Positions 18,787 to 27,977 of a DNA stretch of 64,000 bases are shown here, one piece after another. The translations under genes and the position numbers were made by a program. Position 1 is the first letter of the stretch. Each line of letters starts with the position of its first letter. The notes under the pieces were generated by a model that made no database searches, was not told the DNA's origin, and saw nothing but the letters and a program-made list of their open reading frames with translations. The DNA comes from Chondrus crispus (taxonomy: Eukaryota > Rhodophyta > Florideophyceae > Gigartinales > Gigartinaceae): positions 1 through 64,000 of the forward strand of contig NW_005179044.1 in the NCBI RefSeq assembly GCF_000350225.1, given 5' to 3'.

Positions 18787-20643
18787 CTATTCCTCTTCCG
18801 ATGAGAGCACTTTTGCTCCATCCTGCCCTCTGCGCCTCTGGTAACGCGCCTCAGACTGTAATCGCTTACGGGCGAAGGCTCCTTCGCCGCCATCCACATA
18901 ACGCACGAGCTTCACAGGAACGGCTTTTGCGTTTGGTAGCTTCCTTCGACGAAAAGGCCGCACGTTCGCGCCGGAAACGGCGCTAGCCTTTGCCTCTATC
19001 GAGCCGCCTACCACATGAGCACCAGAGGTCAATTCCCCAACGGAGAAAAATGAACGCTCGTTGAAGTCTGAATTGTTAATTTGCTCCGCAACCACACTTG
19101 ACGTGGCTTGAACCTTCTCTACACCATCTGCTGGTTCTTCAGAGACAAGAGCTGCGGTTCGTTTCGCAGGAGGCAACTCAGACTCATCCAGAGAGGACCC
19201 GGGCACTGGTCGAGCACGTTTCTTCGCTGCAACATTCGACGCAGTGGTTCGGGAGGGTTCCGAAGCCGTTGCAGGCTTGCCTTCTGCCCTATCACCTTCT
19301 GCGCTTAGTGCACCACGTTCTGATGACCGTAGCGATTTCGGTTTGGCAACACTGGCATTCCCGTCTCCATCAGCAACTGAATCATCGGGATTCATTGGGA
19401 CGATTGGCCGTCTGGTAGCCTGTCGTCTCTCATTTGCGGTGTCGCTTTCGTCAGAGTCGACATCGCTTTCACTATCAAGAGGACCAGGGGTGGCAACATC
19501 CGTGACTTCCGCGGCATTTAACTTGATTAAACTCGACGCGGCGCTGACGGGCACAGTGCAGGCAAGTTCCAGGGGCATAAGATTTGCACGGATTATGGCT
19601 GCGGCAAGTGCAGACTCCGGTAAAAACGTCCGACCTGTCGTGTCAACAGGCTCGTGGACCTTCTTCGACGCCCCGTGCTCCCCTTGCACGAAGACGACCC
19701 CTTCAACGGGTCCCGGTGAAGTGATAGCTTTTGCGAGAGTGGTAGATCCTCCAAGACCCTCCAAGATGGCAACCCAACGCGAACGACGCTCTTCCCTAGA
19801 AAAGGCAAAGTTGACATTTTTGAACAAATGCTTGCGACGTTCCTTGACAGGGTCGTCCAAGATGGCGGCGAGGTCCTCTGCAGCAAATGCGGCTTGGTCT
19901 GCGCTTGAGAATGGCGGGACAAAGCGCTTCTCGTCGGGAGTTTCTGCGGCCTTTGCAGCAGCTTCGACGTCTGTAGAATCGGTATTTGCGCGACATGATT
20001 CGGCGACCACGTGACGCAAGGCCTCTACCCAAGCGTTTGTGACGACATGCTTGCCTTCGGCCAAGACGGAGAGAAACTTAATACTCGAGGAGCTGCATTC
20101 ATCGGTGATTAAATGGGTGGATTCTTCTGTCCATGTGTCGCCAATTTCAACAGACGTAATATCAGCAATTACAAATAATCGATTTCTTTCTGCCTGTGAG
20201 AGACGCGAAGGGACCAAAACGAAATTCTCACGGCCCAACCGCCACCAATCATGGGGAGCGCCAAAGGCGAGAAAGGCGCCATCCCAAACCTCGGTTGGAG
20301 TCGACTTGTCGAGACGGCGATGATGGCCTACTGCCATCTGAGCACGGTTCGAAGGATGGCTTGCGGGATACTTGACGAACGTGCCATAGGCCGAACTGTC
20401 CTCAATGTAAACACAGGTGGAATGATGCTTGCGACGGCACGACTGCGAGGGTGGCGAGTAGAAGGGGGCCTTGGCGACCGAGACTCTTGCATGCGTGCGG
20501 GAGACGGAATTTGCGGGAAGGCGAATGTCGACATGCTTGCGTCCAATAGTGCGGCCGCCTCCTTCGACGCCGCCGAGCCAGTAGCGGGGCCGTATCTTTG
20601 GCCGTGGGTCGCCCTCTTTGATCAACTCGACGACGTACCACAT
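18787..20643 (-). CDS. NBS1: nibrin/NBS1-like subunit of the MRN complex
   Basis: DNA double-strand-break sensor and adaptor. The 618-residue protein begins MWYVVELI and has an FHA domain (about 20-140) with the phosphopeptide-binding signature GRKHVDIRL...SVSRTHA...SAYGTFV. A BRCT region follows (about 150-225), where TWTEESTHLITDE and VVTNAWVEAL match nibrin. A long disordered serine/acidic region leads to a short basic motif PFRRRKLPN near the C-terminus, resembling the MRE11-binding segment (KxFKKFxK). The protein ends SSEEE; I see no FxF/Y-type ATM-binding tail. The start lies next to a 3-base N gap at 20645-20647, so the promoter-proximal sequence is slightly uncertain. Confidence 0.85.
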   Translation of the reverse strand: MWYVVELIKEGDPRPKIRPRYWLGGVEGGGRTIGRKHVDIRLPANSVSRTHARVSVAKAPFYSPPSQSCRRKHHSTCVYIEDSSAYGTFVKYPASHPSNRAQMAVGHHRRLDKSTPTEVWDGAFLAFGAPHDWWRLGRENFVLVPSRLSQAERNRLFVIADITSVEIGDTWTEESTHLITDECSSSSIKFLSVLAEGKHVVTNAWVEALRHVVAESCRANTDSTDVEAAAKAAETPDEKRFVPPFSSADQAAFAAEDLAAILDDPVKERRKHLFKNVNFAFSREERRSRWVAILEGLGGSTTLAKAITSPGPVEGVVFVQGEHGASKKVHEPVDTTGRTFLPESALAAAIIRANLMPLELACTVPVSAASSLIKLNAAEVTDVATPGPLDSESDVDSDESDTANERRQATRRPIVPMNPDDSVADGDGNASVAKPKSLRSSERGALSAEGDRAEGKPATASEPSRTTASNVAAKKRARPVPGSSLDESELPPAKRTAALVSEEPADGVEKVQATSSVVAEQINNSDFNERSFFSVGELTSGAHVVGGSIEAKASAVSGANVRPFRRRKLPNAKAVPVKLVRYVDGGEGAFARKRLQSEARYQRRRGQDGAKVLSSEEE

Positions 20644-21040
20644 GNNNTCTTGTGGTACTCGCGCCGCTCCGCTGCAACCATTTCGTCGTGAGTGGTTTTT
20701 CGCTCACGAAGTAGCCGAGGGGGGGGAGAGGAGGGATGCGGGCGCGGCGCGAGTGGCAGGAGCAGCGGTTTCGTGCGGAAAGAGTCGCGGCGGTGACGGA
20801 GGCGGAAGCGCGGGTTGGGGCGGGGGCGGGGACGAGGGCGGTGTGTGGGAGAGGCGTGGGCGGGTAGGCACGGTTGTGTGGGTTGAAGAGAGGACAGTTG
20901 TGTGAAAGGTGGAGGAACGAAATGGCTGAATAGCTGGCGTGCAGGAGGTGCTTTGTCGAAAAAAACAAAGAAAATTTCCTAATGCAGGCAATTACAGGGA
21001 ATCTATTTGCAGCTGTAAGGGCTGATGTCTCCCGCCTCCA

Positions 21041-21080
21041 TGTGACCCCAAGTGACCCCAGGTGACCCCGGGGTGACCCA
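21041..21080. promoter_or_regulatory. phased GTGACCC direct repeats upstream of NBS1
   Basis: GTGACCC occurs at 21042, 21052, 21062 and 21073, so the starts are 10, 10 and 11 bp apart, about 400 bp before the NBS1 start. Such helical phasing suggests cooperative protein binding, but a simple decayed 10-bp tandem repeat is possible. Confidence 0.5.
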
Positions 21081-21849
21081 AAAAGACCCCATTTCACCGT
21101 TTTCGAAGTAAAGTAACTTTACTGTACTTGCACGACTTGCGGTCGTGGCATTGCTTGCTTACATGCCGTACTTCGCCGCGGCCGCGCATCACACCGACCT
21201 AAACTTTACTGAGGAAACTCTACCTTACGTTATTCCACTATCGAGATATGCCGTGCTTCACCTCTGTTTTTTATTTAATTGTTCAAAGATACTGTATGCT
21301 ACGTCTAGCGTGCATTATCACCATAGATATATGCCATCCCGCATGCTGTCTCTGTGGACGGCTGTCCCTTCTGTATCTGTGTTGAAAGACCTAATATTCG
21401 TCGACATTGTTGTAACGCTGCACCACTGTCTTGCTTCATAACGTTATGCTGATCACCCAACCCAACGAACACACAACACCTCAAACAAAACAAGAATGTA
21501 CGTCAAGGCTCAGTACTGTAGTACTTTTCGACAGATCCGCTTCGTGGGAACTAGTGAAGGCCTATACCGACATGGCTACTTGTACGTCAGCTGCCTCTAT
21601 TGTTGCCACAGTCCTGTTGCCAAGGAATCCATTGTAAAGTCTACAAGTTGGTTCCTATAGGCTTCCAGAAGCCTATAGCCGTGCCCCACCACAGATAGGA
21701 AAATATTCGCACCCACCGCGACCAAGTCTTCGTCCCACATTGGCGCCACGGTTCTTCTTGTTGTAAGTCCTCTTCGCCCTGTGTACGTACCGGGCGAATC
21801 ATTGCGCAACTTGCCACAGGGAATCCTCCACTGACCATGTCATCGAGAA

Positions 21850-21895
21850 ACAACACAAACAACACAAACAACACAAACAACACAAACAACACAAC
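21850..21895. repeat. 9-bp minisatellite
   Basis: About five tandem copies of AACACAAAC. On the minus strand it gives a meaningless VVC repeat. Confidence 0.85.
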
Positions 21896-22182
21896 TGAAA
21901 AACGTGGGCATAGCATGCCGAATCACAATGACGGCAAAAAAAAGTAGTCTTAAAAAATGTACGGCTTCACCCGACCCAAGCCGTTCAGCGAACACAAGTC
22001 TCACTGTACAAAAAAGAAAACTGGAGCTTGATTTGCTGATCCTGACGAGGATCCTTAAAATGTGTGGTACAGTGCTGTAGAATCCCATGTTATTGGTAAT
22101 AACTTCATGTGTAGATGCGGTATGGACAAGCACAGGTAAAAAGCTCCGCCTTCCAAAAAAAGATAACCCTCTGAAAAAAACC

Positions 22183-22188
22183 AAAAAA
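22183..22188 (-). terminator. Pol III T-run terminator of tRNA-Trp
   Basis: Six T residues on the minus strand, 8 nt after the discriminator base. A second T-run follows at about 22180-22174. Confidence 0.65.
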
Positions 22189-22195
22189 CAACCGT

Positions 22196-22278
22196 TGACC
22201 CGGACGGGATTTCCTTCTGAATCGAACCCGCAACCTTTTGATCTGGAGTCAACTGCGCTACCATTGCGCCACCAGGCC
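22196..22278 (-). tRNA. tRNA-Trp (CCA) with 11-nt insertion at the T-loop/T-stem junction
   Basis: Read on the minus strand from 22278: acceptor GGCCTGG, TG, D-stem GCGC / loop AATGGTA / GCGC, A, anticodon arm GTTGA-CTCCAGA-TCAAA (anticodon CCA), variable AGGTT, T-stem GCGGG, T-loop TTCGATT. Then 11 extra bases (CAGAAGGAAAT) precede the T-stem 3' strand CCCGT and acceptor CCGGGTC plus discriminator A. With the insertion removed every T-stem and acceptor position pairs (counting G.U) and the molecule is 72 nt, the normal size. One mismatch tops the anticodon stem. Internal A box (TGGCGCAATGG) and B box (GGTTCGATTC, last base changed by the insert) are present, and a T6 Pol III terminator lies 8 nt downstream (22188-22183). 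The insert is most simply an ectopic tRNA intron, known from Cyanidioschyzon tRNAs. Its exact ends are ambiguous by a base because of a shared C. Confidence 0.8.
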
Positions 22279-24067
22279 ACACTGCATTGCGAGGGAGGTA
22301 AAAATCATGATATTTATTGGCATAATTCATCTTTGAACAAATTTCCAAAAAATTTCAAAAATTTCAAAAAATCATGTATTATTTTTTCTGCCATTAACAG
22401 AGCACACTCTTGCGACACCATAGAAGCGATCGATTGGCTCGGTGGCAGGATGCTGCCGCAAATGGCGTGTGTTTGATTGTTCAGTGCATTGGTTCAGGCG
22501 CCAGGGTAGGGTATGGGCACCATGGTTTCCGAGGGAGACGCGAGGTAGCGGGCGACGCCGGAAGTGGCATGCGGAGGGAGGACTGTGCACGCGCGGGGAG
22601 TGAAGCGGCGTCAATCTGGAGCCACTGGATAGCGACACATCCATACTGTGTCGTGGAACAAGCTCAAGAGCGTCGGGGTCTTCGGGGGGGGGGGGGGGGG
22701 GGACTCCCCGACACCGACACCTTGCCCGTCGTCAAATTGACCAGTGCGTCCACAATAGGCACTCTGCCGTTCCGCGGAGGCCGTCTGGGCGCTTGGAACC
22801 GGGGACGGTTTCCCGGGCGTAGACAAACAACAAGTGTCTCCATTCCCCGGCGACGGCGTCGACGACACTGGGACAGAAGAGCTCTTCGAGCCGCGAATCA
22901 GCGTCTGCTACTTGGGCGTGGGCTTCCCCGAAGGCCGCGTCGGCGTGGAGCTAGACTTTTGCAAAAATGCGTGGGCNNNNNNNNNNNNNNNNNNNNNNNN
23001 NNNNNNNNNNNNNNNNNNNNNNNNNNNNNNNNNNNNNNNNNNNNNNNNNNNNNNNNNNNNNNNNNNNNNNNNNNNNAGGAACGCGCGGAAGCGACTTCAA
23101 CTCGTTGGAGTCGGGTGCGGGGGTCAGCCGGTCGCGCGGCACGGTTGGGTCAATTCCTGAGAAAAGGCGATGGGCGGCGGCGAGCGCGGCCGGGCTGGCC
23201 GCCGGCAGGGAGCACAAAGCCGGCAGGGCCTCTGCAAGCGGGGGCGGCGGCGACGAGAAGGATGTAGGGGGCCGCGACACTGGTCTCCAACGTGCATTGC
23301 GCGGTGGCCGGCAGCGTGCACTCAGTTCTGAGACGGTGCGGCGCGTGTTCGGAGACGCGTCGAGGCTCGGAGAGAGCCCGTCTTCGTCGACGTCATTGCA
23401 GGCGGTGAGAAAGCCATTTCGGAGCCAGTGCCCACCTTCCCCACGCCGCCCCCGCTGTCAGCTCGTCTATCTCATTCATCACCAGCAGTACCTCTCATCG
23501 CCAGGCACGCTAGACATCGCATCGGAGGCATGCATCCCGCAAAGGCTGAGTTTCGCATTGCAGTCAAATTTACTCGACGCCATGCTCGCTCGCACTCCAG
23601 CCCATGTCGAAGATCACTCATGCCGATAGCAGGTGTTGCCTTGAATTCTGCGTACGAGCAAGCAGGTCGACCTTCTGTCTTAGTGTCAAAAGGAATGAAA
23701 GTTCTCAAGCCTGCACTTGCTTCAGGGCCGTTCCTAACGAAGAGTTCGCGGTGCCAGCACCCGAGCACCCGGACATTTGGCATGAATGGATTGGTTGAAC
23801 GGGAGTAAAAGCATTTCCAATAATGTTTTTGCTGGAGCAGGTGAAAACGTGAAAACCAGCACATGCGATGTGATAGGTTGTGTCCATCAAATTGCGTTGC
23901 ATGAAATGGCAAAATTTTAGGGGATGATCGACGACACTCTATTTAATTGTGAACACATGCTTCCGCGTCGGCGGTGGCGTATTAAATTTGTTGCCAAGTC
24001 GCTTTCGGCAGAGCAGCCTCGACTTCGATTCAGCTTACCATTTCACATCACCGTCACTAGTCAAGCG
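22279..24067. other. region around a 100-N gap, possible fragments of a minus-strand gene
   Basis: On the minus strand the sequence on both sides of the gap is open and protein-like. Right of the gap a frame of about 115 codons (about 23430-23077) reads Pro/Ser/Ala-rich sequence including SPSLDASPNTRRTVSELSA. Left of it a frame ending at 22372 reads NGRVPIVDALVNLTTGKVSV and Ser/Pro-rich sequence, crossed by a poly-G run at about 22684-22702. No domain is recognised, no ATG is obvious and frames may be broken, so a disordered-protein gene interrupted by the gap is only a possibility. From about 23630 to 24067 I see only the 5' flank of NOP9. Confidence 0.3.
22977..23076. other. assembly gap (100 N)
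   Basis: A run of exactly 100 N. Real gap length unknown. Confidence 0.99.
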
Positions 24068-26476
24068 ATGGGTTCTGTAGGAATGGACGATAGTCAGAGA
24101 CGCTTTCGCCGACGCGGCGGTGCCAAGAAGAAGAAAAAGGCCCAATCCACTGTCGACGCGCCAATCGCTGCAGCTCCAAACGCCTCAGTGGGATATGTCT
24201 CGGGCTTTCAATCTTCCTCCACCCCATCAACTTTGTCCACAGATTTGTCATCCTATCTCTCTCAACTCCAATCTAGTCTTCAGGAGCTCGACCCGGATGG
24301 CTCTCTTGCCACCACATTTGCGGGCTCGTCCACTGTGGACCCCGACGACCCGCCGCCGTCCGTGCTCCTTGCTCGAAATGCGATCGCGGAACTCGCTCCT
24401 CGGGTCCACGAAGTCGCAAGAGACGCGTTTGGATCCCGCTTGCTAGAGTCGCTCCTCCGCGCATGCGCTGATCCGGGCCCGCCGGCCGCTCTGTTGGGCG
24501 CCGCTCTCGACGCTGGGCCGCAGCGTTTTGCCGCCCTAGCCGCACACCACGCTGCGAGCCATGTGGTGGACGCAGCCTTGCAAGCGATTGGTGGAGGGTG
24601 GGAGGGCGACGGGGACGCGCGTGCATGTCTGAAAAAAATGGCGGATACGGTGGGCAAATGGACACAGAGCGACTTTGCTGAAGTAGTGAATAGTGCGAGC
24701 GGAAGTCACTCTTTTCGCGCGATCGCTGCCACTCTCGCCGGAATTCCGCGCGATGAGCCACGCGAGGCCAAGTTGGACGACTCTGAGCGTGGTCGGATTA
24801 GGAGTTACATTGAGCGCATGGCCGTTGATGTACCCGACGAATGGCACTTGGCGTTGCACACTATGACGGAAGGGCTTTTGCAGGATGACGCAATCGATCT
24901 GCAGAAAATGCTCTGGAAGCCATCGTCTTGCGCAGCTCTGCAGGCGTTGCTTGCGGGAGTGAGCGTAGGAAACAAAGAACTCGCACTTCAGCTTGCAGAA
25001 TACTGCGCCAAGGGCCAGGAAGACCAGCTGATGCGAAACGCATGTGGGAGCAGGTTTATCGAACGGGCAGTTTTATGCCTTGGTGCTAAAGTCGTGCAAG
25101 GCACCTACAAAGGGAGGCTGCAAGAACTCAGTAAGGATCCTAAAGCAAATTTTGTTGTGCAGCGGATTTTGCTTGGGCTGAGGGGTAGGGGACAAGTGAT
25201 GAACGCGTGGGATGAGCTCGAGGACGCAGTTCCAGAGATGTTGGGTTTCGGAAGGGCGCGCGAGGGCGTGGTCCTGTCACTGCTGCGTGTGACAGAGGCA
25301 GAGGGAGATGAAAACTGCAGAAGGAGAGCGAGCCGCTCCGTCGCGCGGGCGTGCGGGGCTGTGGGGGAAAGAGGTAAATCGTTTGCTGGGATGCTGATGA
25401 TGGGCTCTGAGGAAATGTGGAGGAGATGGCAAACGGATGTCAAGCAGCTAGGCAGGACGGGGATGGGAATGTATGAGCGAATGGGTGATGTGCTCTTTGT
25501 GCCGAAAAAGTTGCTGAGTCCGAGCTTACTCGGCACATTGATTGCAAGATGTGTCATGCGATTCTCCGGCGGGCCGGGGCAGTTGATGAGAGATTCAATG
25601 GCAACTCTTTCAGGAGAAGAACTAGTCGCACTTGTCGGGAATGCAGTGGGGAGTCGGTTAGTGGAGCAATGGGTGGATGGGGAGACACTGGAGGTGAGCA
25701 AAAAGATTGCTGCAAAGGTAGTTAATGCGATATCAGGAGACAAGGCCGAGGGAATTCTTGCAGCCGCAAAGAATCCGTATGGTGCACAGGTCGTGGTCAG
25801 GTGTGCTGGTGTGGTTGCGGGGCCACTGAGAAAGATCATGATGGAGGCGTTTGCGTCGGATTTTGAGGAACTGAAAAAGCATGATTGCGGGCAAATGGTG
25901 CTGAGAAAGTGCCGGGTCGAGCAGTACATGCGACGAGGGGAGGAATGGGAACATGAAGAGACGACGCGCGAGACGCGAGAAAGGCTGTTTACAGATATTT
26001 TACAGGATGACGACGAAGAGGACGGTAACGAGGTTGAAGAGAAGGCAGCAGAACAGGAGAAAAAGGAGAAAAAGGAGAAAAAGGAGAAAAAGGAGAAAAA
26101 GGGGAAAAAGGAGAAGAAAGAGAACAAGGAGAAAAAAGAGAACAAGGAGAAAAAAGAGAAAAAGAACAAGAAGAAGAAAAGGAAGAGGACGGACAGTGAT
26201 GTTGAGATGGAAAGCGAGAAATCGGTGAAGAGCGCTAGGAGCAAAGAGCCGAATGTTATCTTCGACTCGCTTTACAAAGACGCAGAGGTGAGAGGAGACA
26301 TAGGGAAGGGGGCCGTTGTGAGAAATGAAGACAAGAGTGACGAGGAGCAAGGCGGGGGTGGCCTAGAGAAGATCCTAAACGCGATCAAGGATAAAGCGAA
26401 AACGCCCGATGCAAAGAGGTCAAAGAAGAAGGACAAGGGGAAGAAGAAGAAGAAGAAGCGGAACGATTCTGAATAA
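24068..26476 (+). CDS. NOP9: NOP9-like nucleolar Pumilio-repeat protein
   Basis: Pumilio-like RNA-binding factor needed in yeast for 18S rRNA maturation in the small-subunit processome. The 802-residue protein starts with a basic tail (RRFRRRGGAKKKKK). Degenerate Puf repeats run from about 90 to 620; recognisable units include VHEVARDAFGSRLLESLL, DQLMRNACGSRFIERAV, DPKANFVVQRIL, GNAVGSRLVEQWV and KNPYGAQVVVRCAG. The C-terminal 130 residues are very lysine-rich with KKEKKEKK repeats and an acidic patch before them, as in other nucleolar proteins. ATG at 24068 fits best; the frame is open to 23924 without homologous sequence. A U3-processome partner, UTP10, lies at the right end of the window. 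Confidence 0.85.
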   Translation: MGSVGMDDSQRRFRRRGGAKKKKKAQSTVDAPIAAAPNASVGYVSGFQSSSTPSTLSTDLSSYLSQLQSSLQELDPDGSLATTFAGSSTVDPDDPPPSVLLARNAIAELAPRVHEVARDAFGSRLLESLLRACADPGPPAALLGAALDAGPQRFAALAAHHAASHVVDAALQAIGGGWEGDGDARACLKKMADTVGKWTQSDFAEVVNSASGSHSFRAIAATLAGIPRDEPREAKLDDSERGRIRSYIERMAVDVPDEWHLALHTMTEGLLQDDAIDLQKMLWKPSSCAALQALLAGVSVGNKELALQLAEYCAKGQEDQLMRNACGSRFIERAVLCLGAKVVQGTYKGRLQELSKDPKANFVVQRILLGLRGRGQVMNAWDELEDAVPEMLGFGRAREGVVLSLLRVTEAEGDENCRRRASRSVARACGAVGERGKSFAGMLMMGSEEMWRRWQTDVKQLGRTGMGMYERMGDVLFVPKKLLSPSLLGTLIARCVMRFSGGPGQLMRDSMATLSGEELVALVGNAVGSRLVEQWVDGETLEVSKKIAAKVVNAISGDKAEGILAAAKNPYGAQVVVRCAGVVAGPLRKIMMEAFASDFEELKKHDCGQMVLRKCRVEQYMRRGEEWEHEETTRETRERLFTDILQDDDEEDGNEVEEKAAEQEKKEKKEKKEKKEKKGKKEKKENKEKKENKEKKEKKNKKKKRKRTDSDVEMESEKSVKSARSKEPNVIFDSLYKDAEVRGDIGKGAVVRNEDKSDEEQGGGGLEKILNAIKDKAKTPDAKRSKKKDKGKKKKKKRNDSE

Positions 26477-26912
26477 ACGAGACGTCATATGGGTTAGCTC
26501 ACGATAGATACGCAAAACGCCCTCAATCTAATTTTGAGCATGTACAATATTGCTTCTGTGTCGTAGAGGGAGATGGTCTCCCAAAGTTGGAAATGTAACG
26601 AGTGCACAAACGCGATGGATTTTCGAGAAAGCAACACGGAAAGAGGGGCCCTCCTTGACACGTGGAGCGGGATCCACGTGTGATGCATCGAGATCAAGTT
26701 TTAAGAAACCCCTGCACCATATTTTTATCAAACAAATTTCTGAGCCAAGCAAGTGAGGGGCTCGGAGGTCACCACTGCGTATCTCGGTGCACAGGCCCAG
26801 AAAACCCTGTGCAATGTGTACGGGTACACAACTTTAAGTCAAACCTACCGCACTGCCCATCAACTGCACCGTCCCAACGAGCTGCCGTTGTCTCGTCCAC
26901 AACCTTGCAACA
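26477..26912. other. intergenic, promoter of the linker-like gene
   Basis: 436 bp. An AT-rich ATATTTTTATC stretch lies near 26718, about 195 bp before the ATG. No other signal is clear. Confidence 0.4.
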
Positions 26913-27809
26913 ATGGCTTTCGTCCCGGCTCTTCCGCTAACCGCCTCCCGCACCACGCCTGTGGGCTCCCGCAGCTCACTGTCGGGCACCACTGTGACCA
27001 ACCCCGCATCCCGCAGCATGGCCGCAATCACCATGGGTTACGGTGATTACTCGTACAGCACCGACAAAACGCGAGGCCACGCCATGCAATACTACATCGA
27101 CAAGTTCCGTATCGTCTCCGACTTCGGCCGGGGCGTTCCTCTCTACGCCAGCACCCCAATGCTGGGCCGCGGAATCATGGGCGGAGTCGAAGTGCCCAAG
27201 GAGGGCATCAAGCAGGTATTCGACCCTGCCCTGCCAACCTCCGACGAGCCCACTGCCCCGGACCCGCGCCTTGTCGAGGCCTCCGGTCTGTACCCGTGGG
27301 ATTCCGACTACGTCGACCCCGAGTGGAGGGCGGATACCTTTGCAAACATGTCCGACGACGAGATTGCCGACCAGTCGTTCCAGGAGTTCCGCGCCAGCGT
27401 GTCCGAGAGCCGTGGAATGGCCCTCACGGCCATGGACTTTGGCGCCACCGCGAGGGTCGAGCGCATCATCGGCGGCATTGATGAGAAGGAGCTCCTCACC
27501 CTCGACGGAGCGCTGGATGTCAATTACGCCCGCTTGCAAAAGATCTCTAACCCAGCCACGCTCAACCCCACCGGCTCGCCGCAGACGGAAATTCCAGGAA
27601 TCCCGTACTTGACGAGCGTCGGCGCGATGGACTTCATAGAGAAGCCCGGCGAGAAGGTCGCGTTTTGGAAGACAGACAAGCCGGCAGACCTGCCATACAA
27701 GAGGCCGTCAGGCGCAGATACACCGGAGTTGCCGTACAATGCTAGCCCGGACGTTGCGGAGATTCAGGAGGGGCAGGCTGCGCGTGGATTGCTACCGGGA
27801 GACGAATAA
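26913..27809 (+). CDS. phycobilisome-linker-like plastid protein, cysteine-free
   Basis: 298 residues. The first about 40 (MAFVPALPLTASRTTPVGSR...) are Ser/Thr/Arg-rich with no acidic residues, a red-algal plastid transit peptide; processing may occur before MGYGDYSYSTDKT. The mature start MGYGDYSYSTDKTRGHAMQYYIDKFR resembles, as I recall them, the N-termini of red-algal nuclear phycobilisome gamma/rod-linker type proteins. The rest is acidic and Pro-rich with repeated-looking segments (PNPTGSPQTEIPGIPYL; DKPADLPYKRPSGADTPELPY). No cysteine occurs, so it cannot hold a thioether-linked bilin as gamma subunits do; a colourless linker or pillar-type protein is more likely. Convergent with uS10m, 168 bp away. 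The linker assignment is by motif memory, not an alignment. Confidence 0.6.
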   Translation: MAFVPALPLTASRTTPVGSRSSLSGTTVTNPASRSMAAITMGYGDYSYSTDKTRGHAMQYYIDKFRIVSDFGRGVPLYASTPMLGRGIMGGVEVPKEGIKQVFDPALPTSDEPTAPDPRLVEASGLYPWDSDYVDPEWRADTFANMSDDEIADQSFQEFRASVSESRGMALTAMDFGATARVERIIGGIDEKELLTLDGALDVNYARLQKISNPATLNPTGSPQTEIPGIPYLTSVGAMDFIEKPGEKVAFWKTDKPADLPYKRPSGADTPELPYNASPDVAEIQEGQAARGLLPGDE

Positions 27810-27977
27810 GGATGTAGGAATCCTGCAATAGTTATTTCAATACCGTAGAGTATTTCGTGATTGTCTGCAATTTGTAGTTAAAGGGGAAGAGGGGGAACTC
27901 ATTGCTGGGTGTGACATGTTGTGTGAATTTACTTGCACATACACGACAGCGCGAGATTATGCCGCCAGCTTTGTATG

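Larger units (their letters stand above)
20644..22195. other. non-coding, NBS1 upstream region with phased repeats and minisatellite
   Basis: Contains a 3-N gap, the GTGACCC array (21041-21080), several TACTGTA heptamers (21120, 21290, 21514) and a 9-bp minisatellite (21850-21895). No gene recognised. Confidence 0.5.

Noticed and set aside
22196-22278. tRNA pseudogene or SINE head with a broken T arm
   Set aside because: The apparent break disappears when 11 nt are removed: T-stem and acceptor then pair completely and a Pol III terminator follows.
21840-22280. Minus-strand frame with repeated VVC residues
   Set aside because: Produced by the tRNA gene and the 9-bp minisatellite; not a protein.
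25105-26244. 379-codon minus-strand frame, Ser/Phe-rich
   Set aside because: Antisense of the NOP9 gene; the Phe/Ser runs mirror its lysine repeats.
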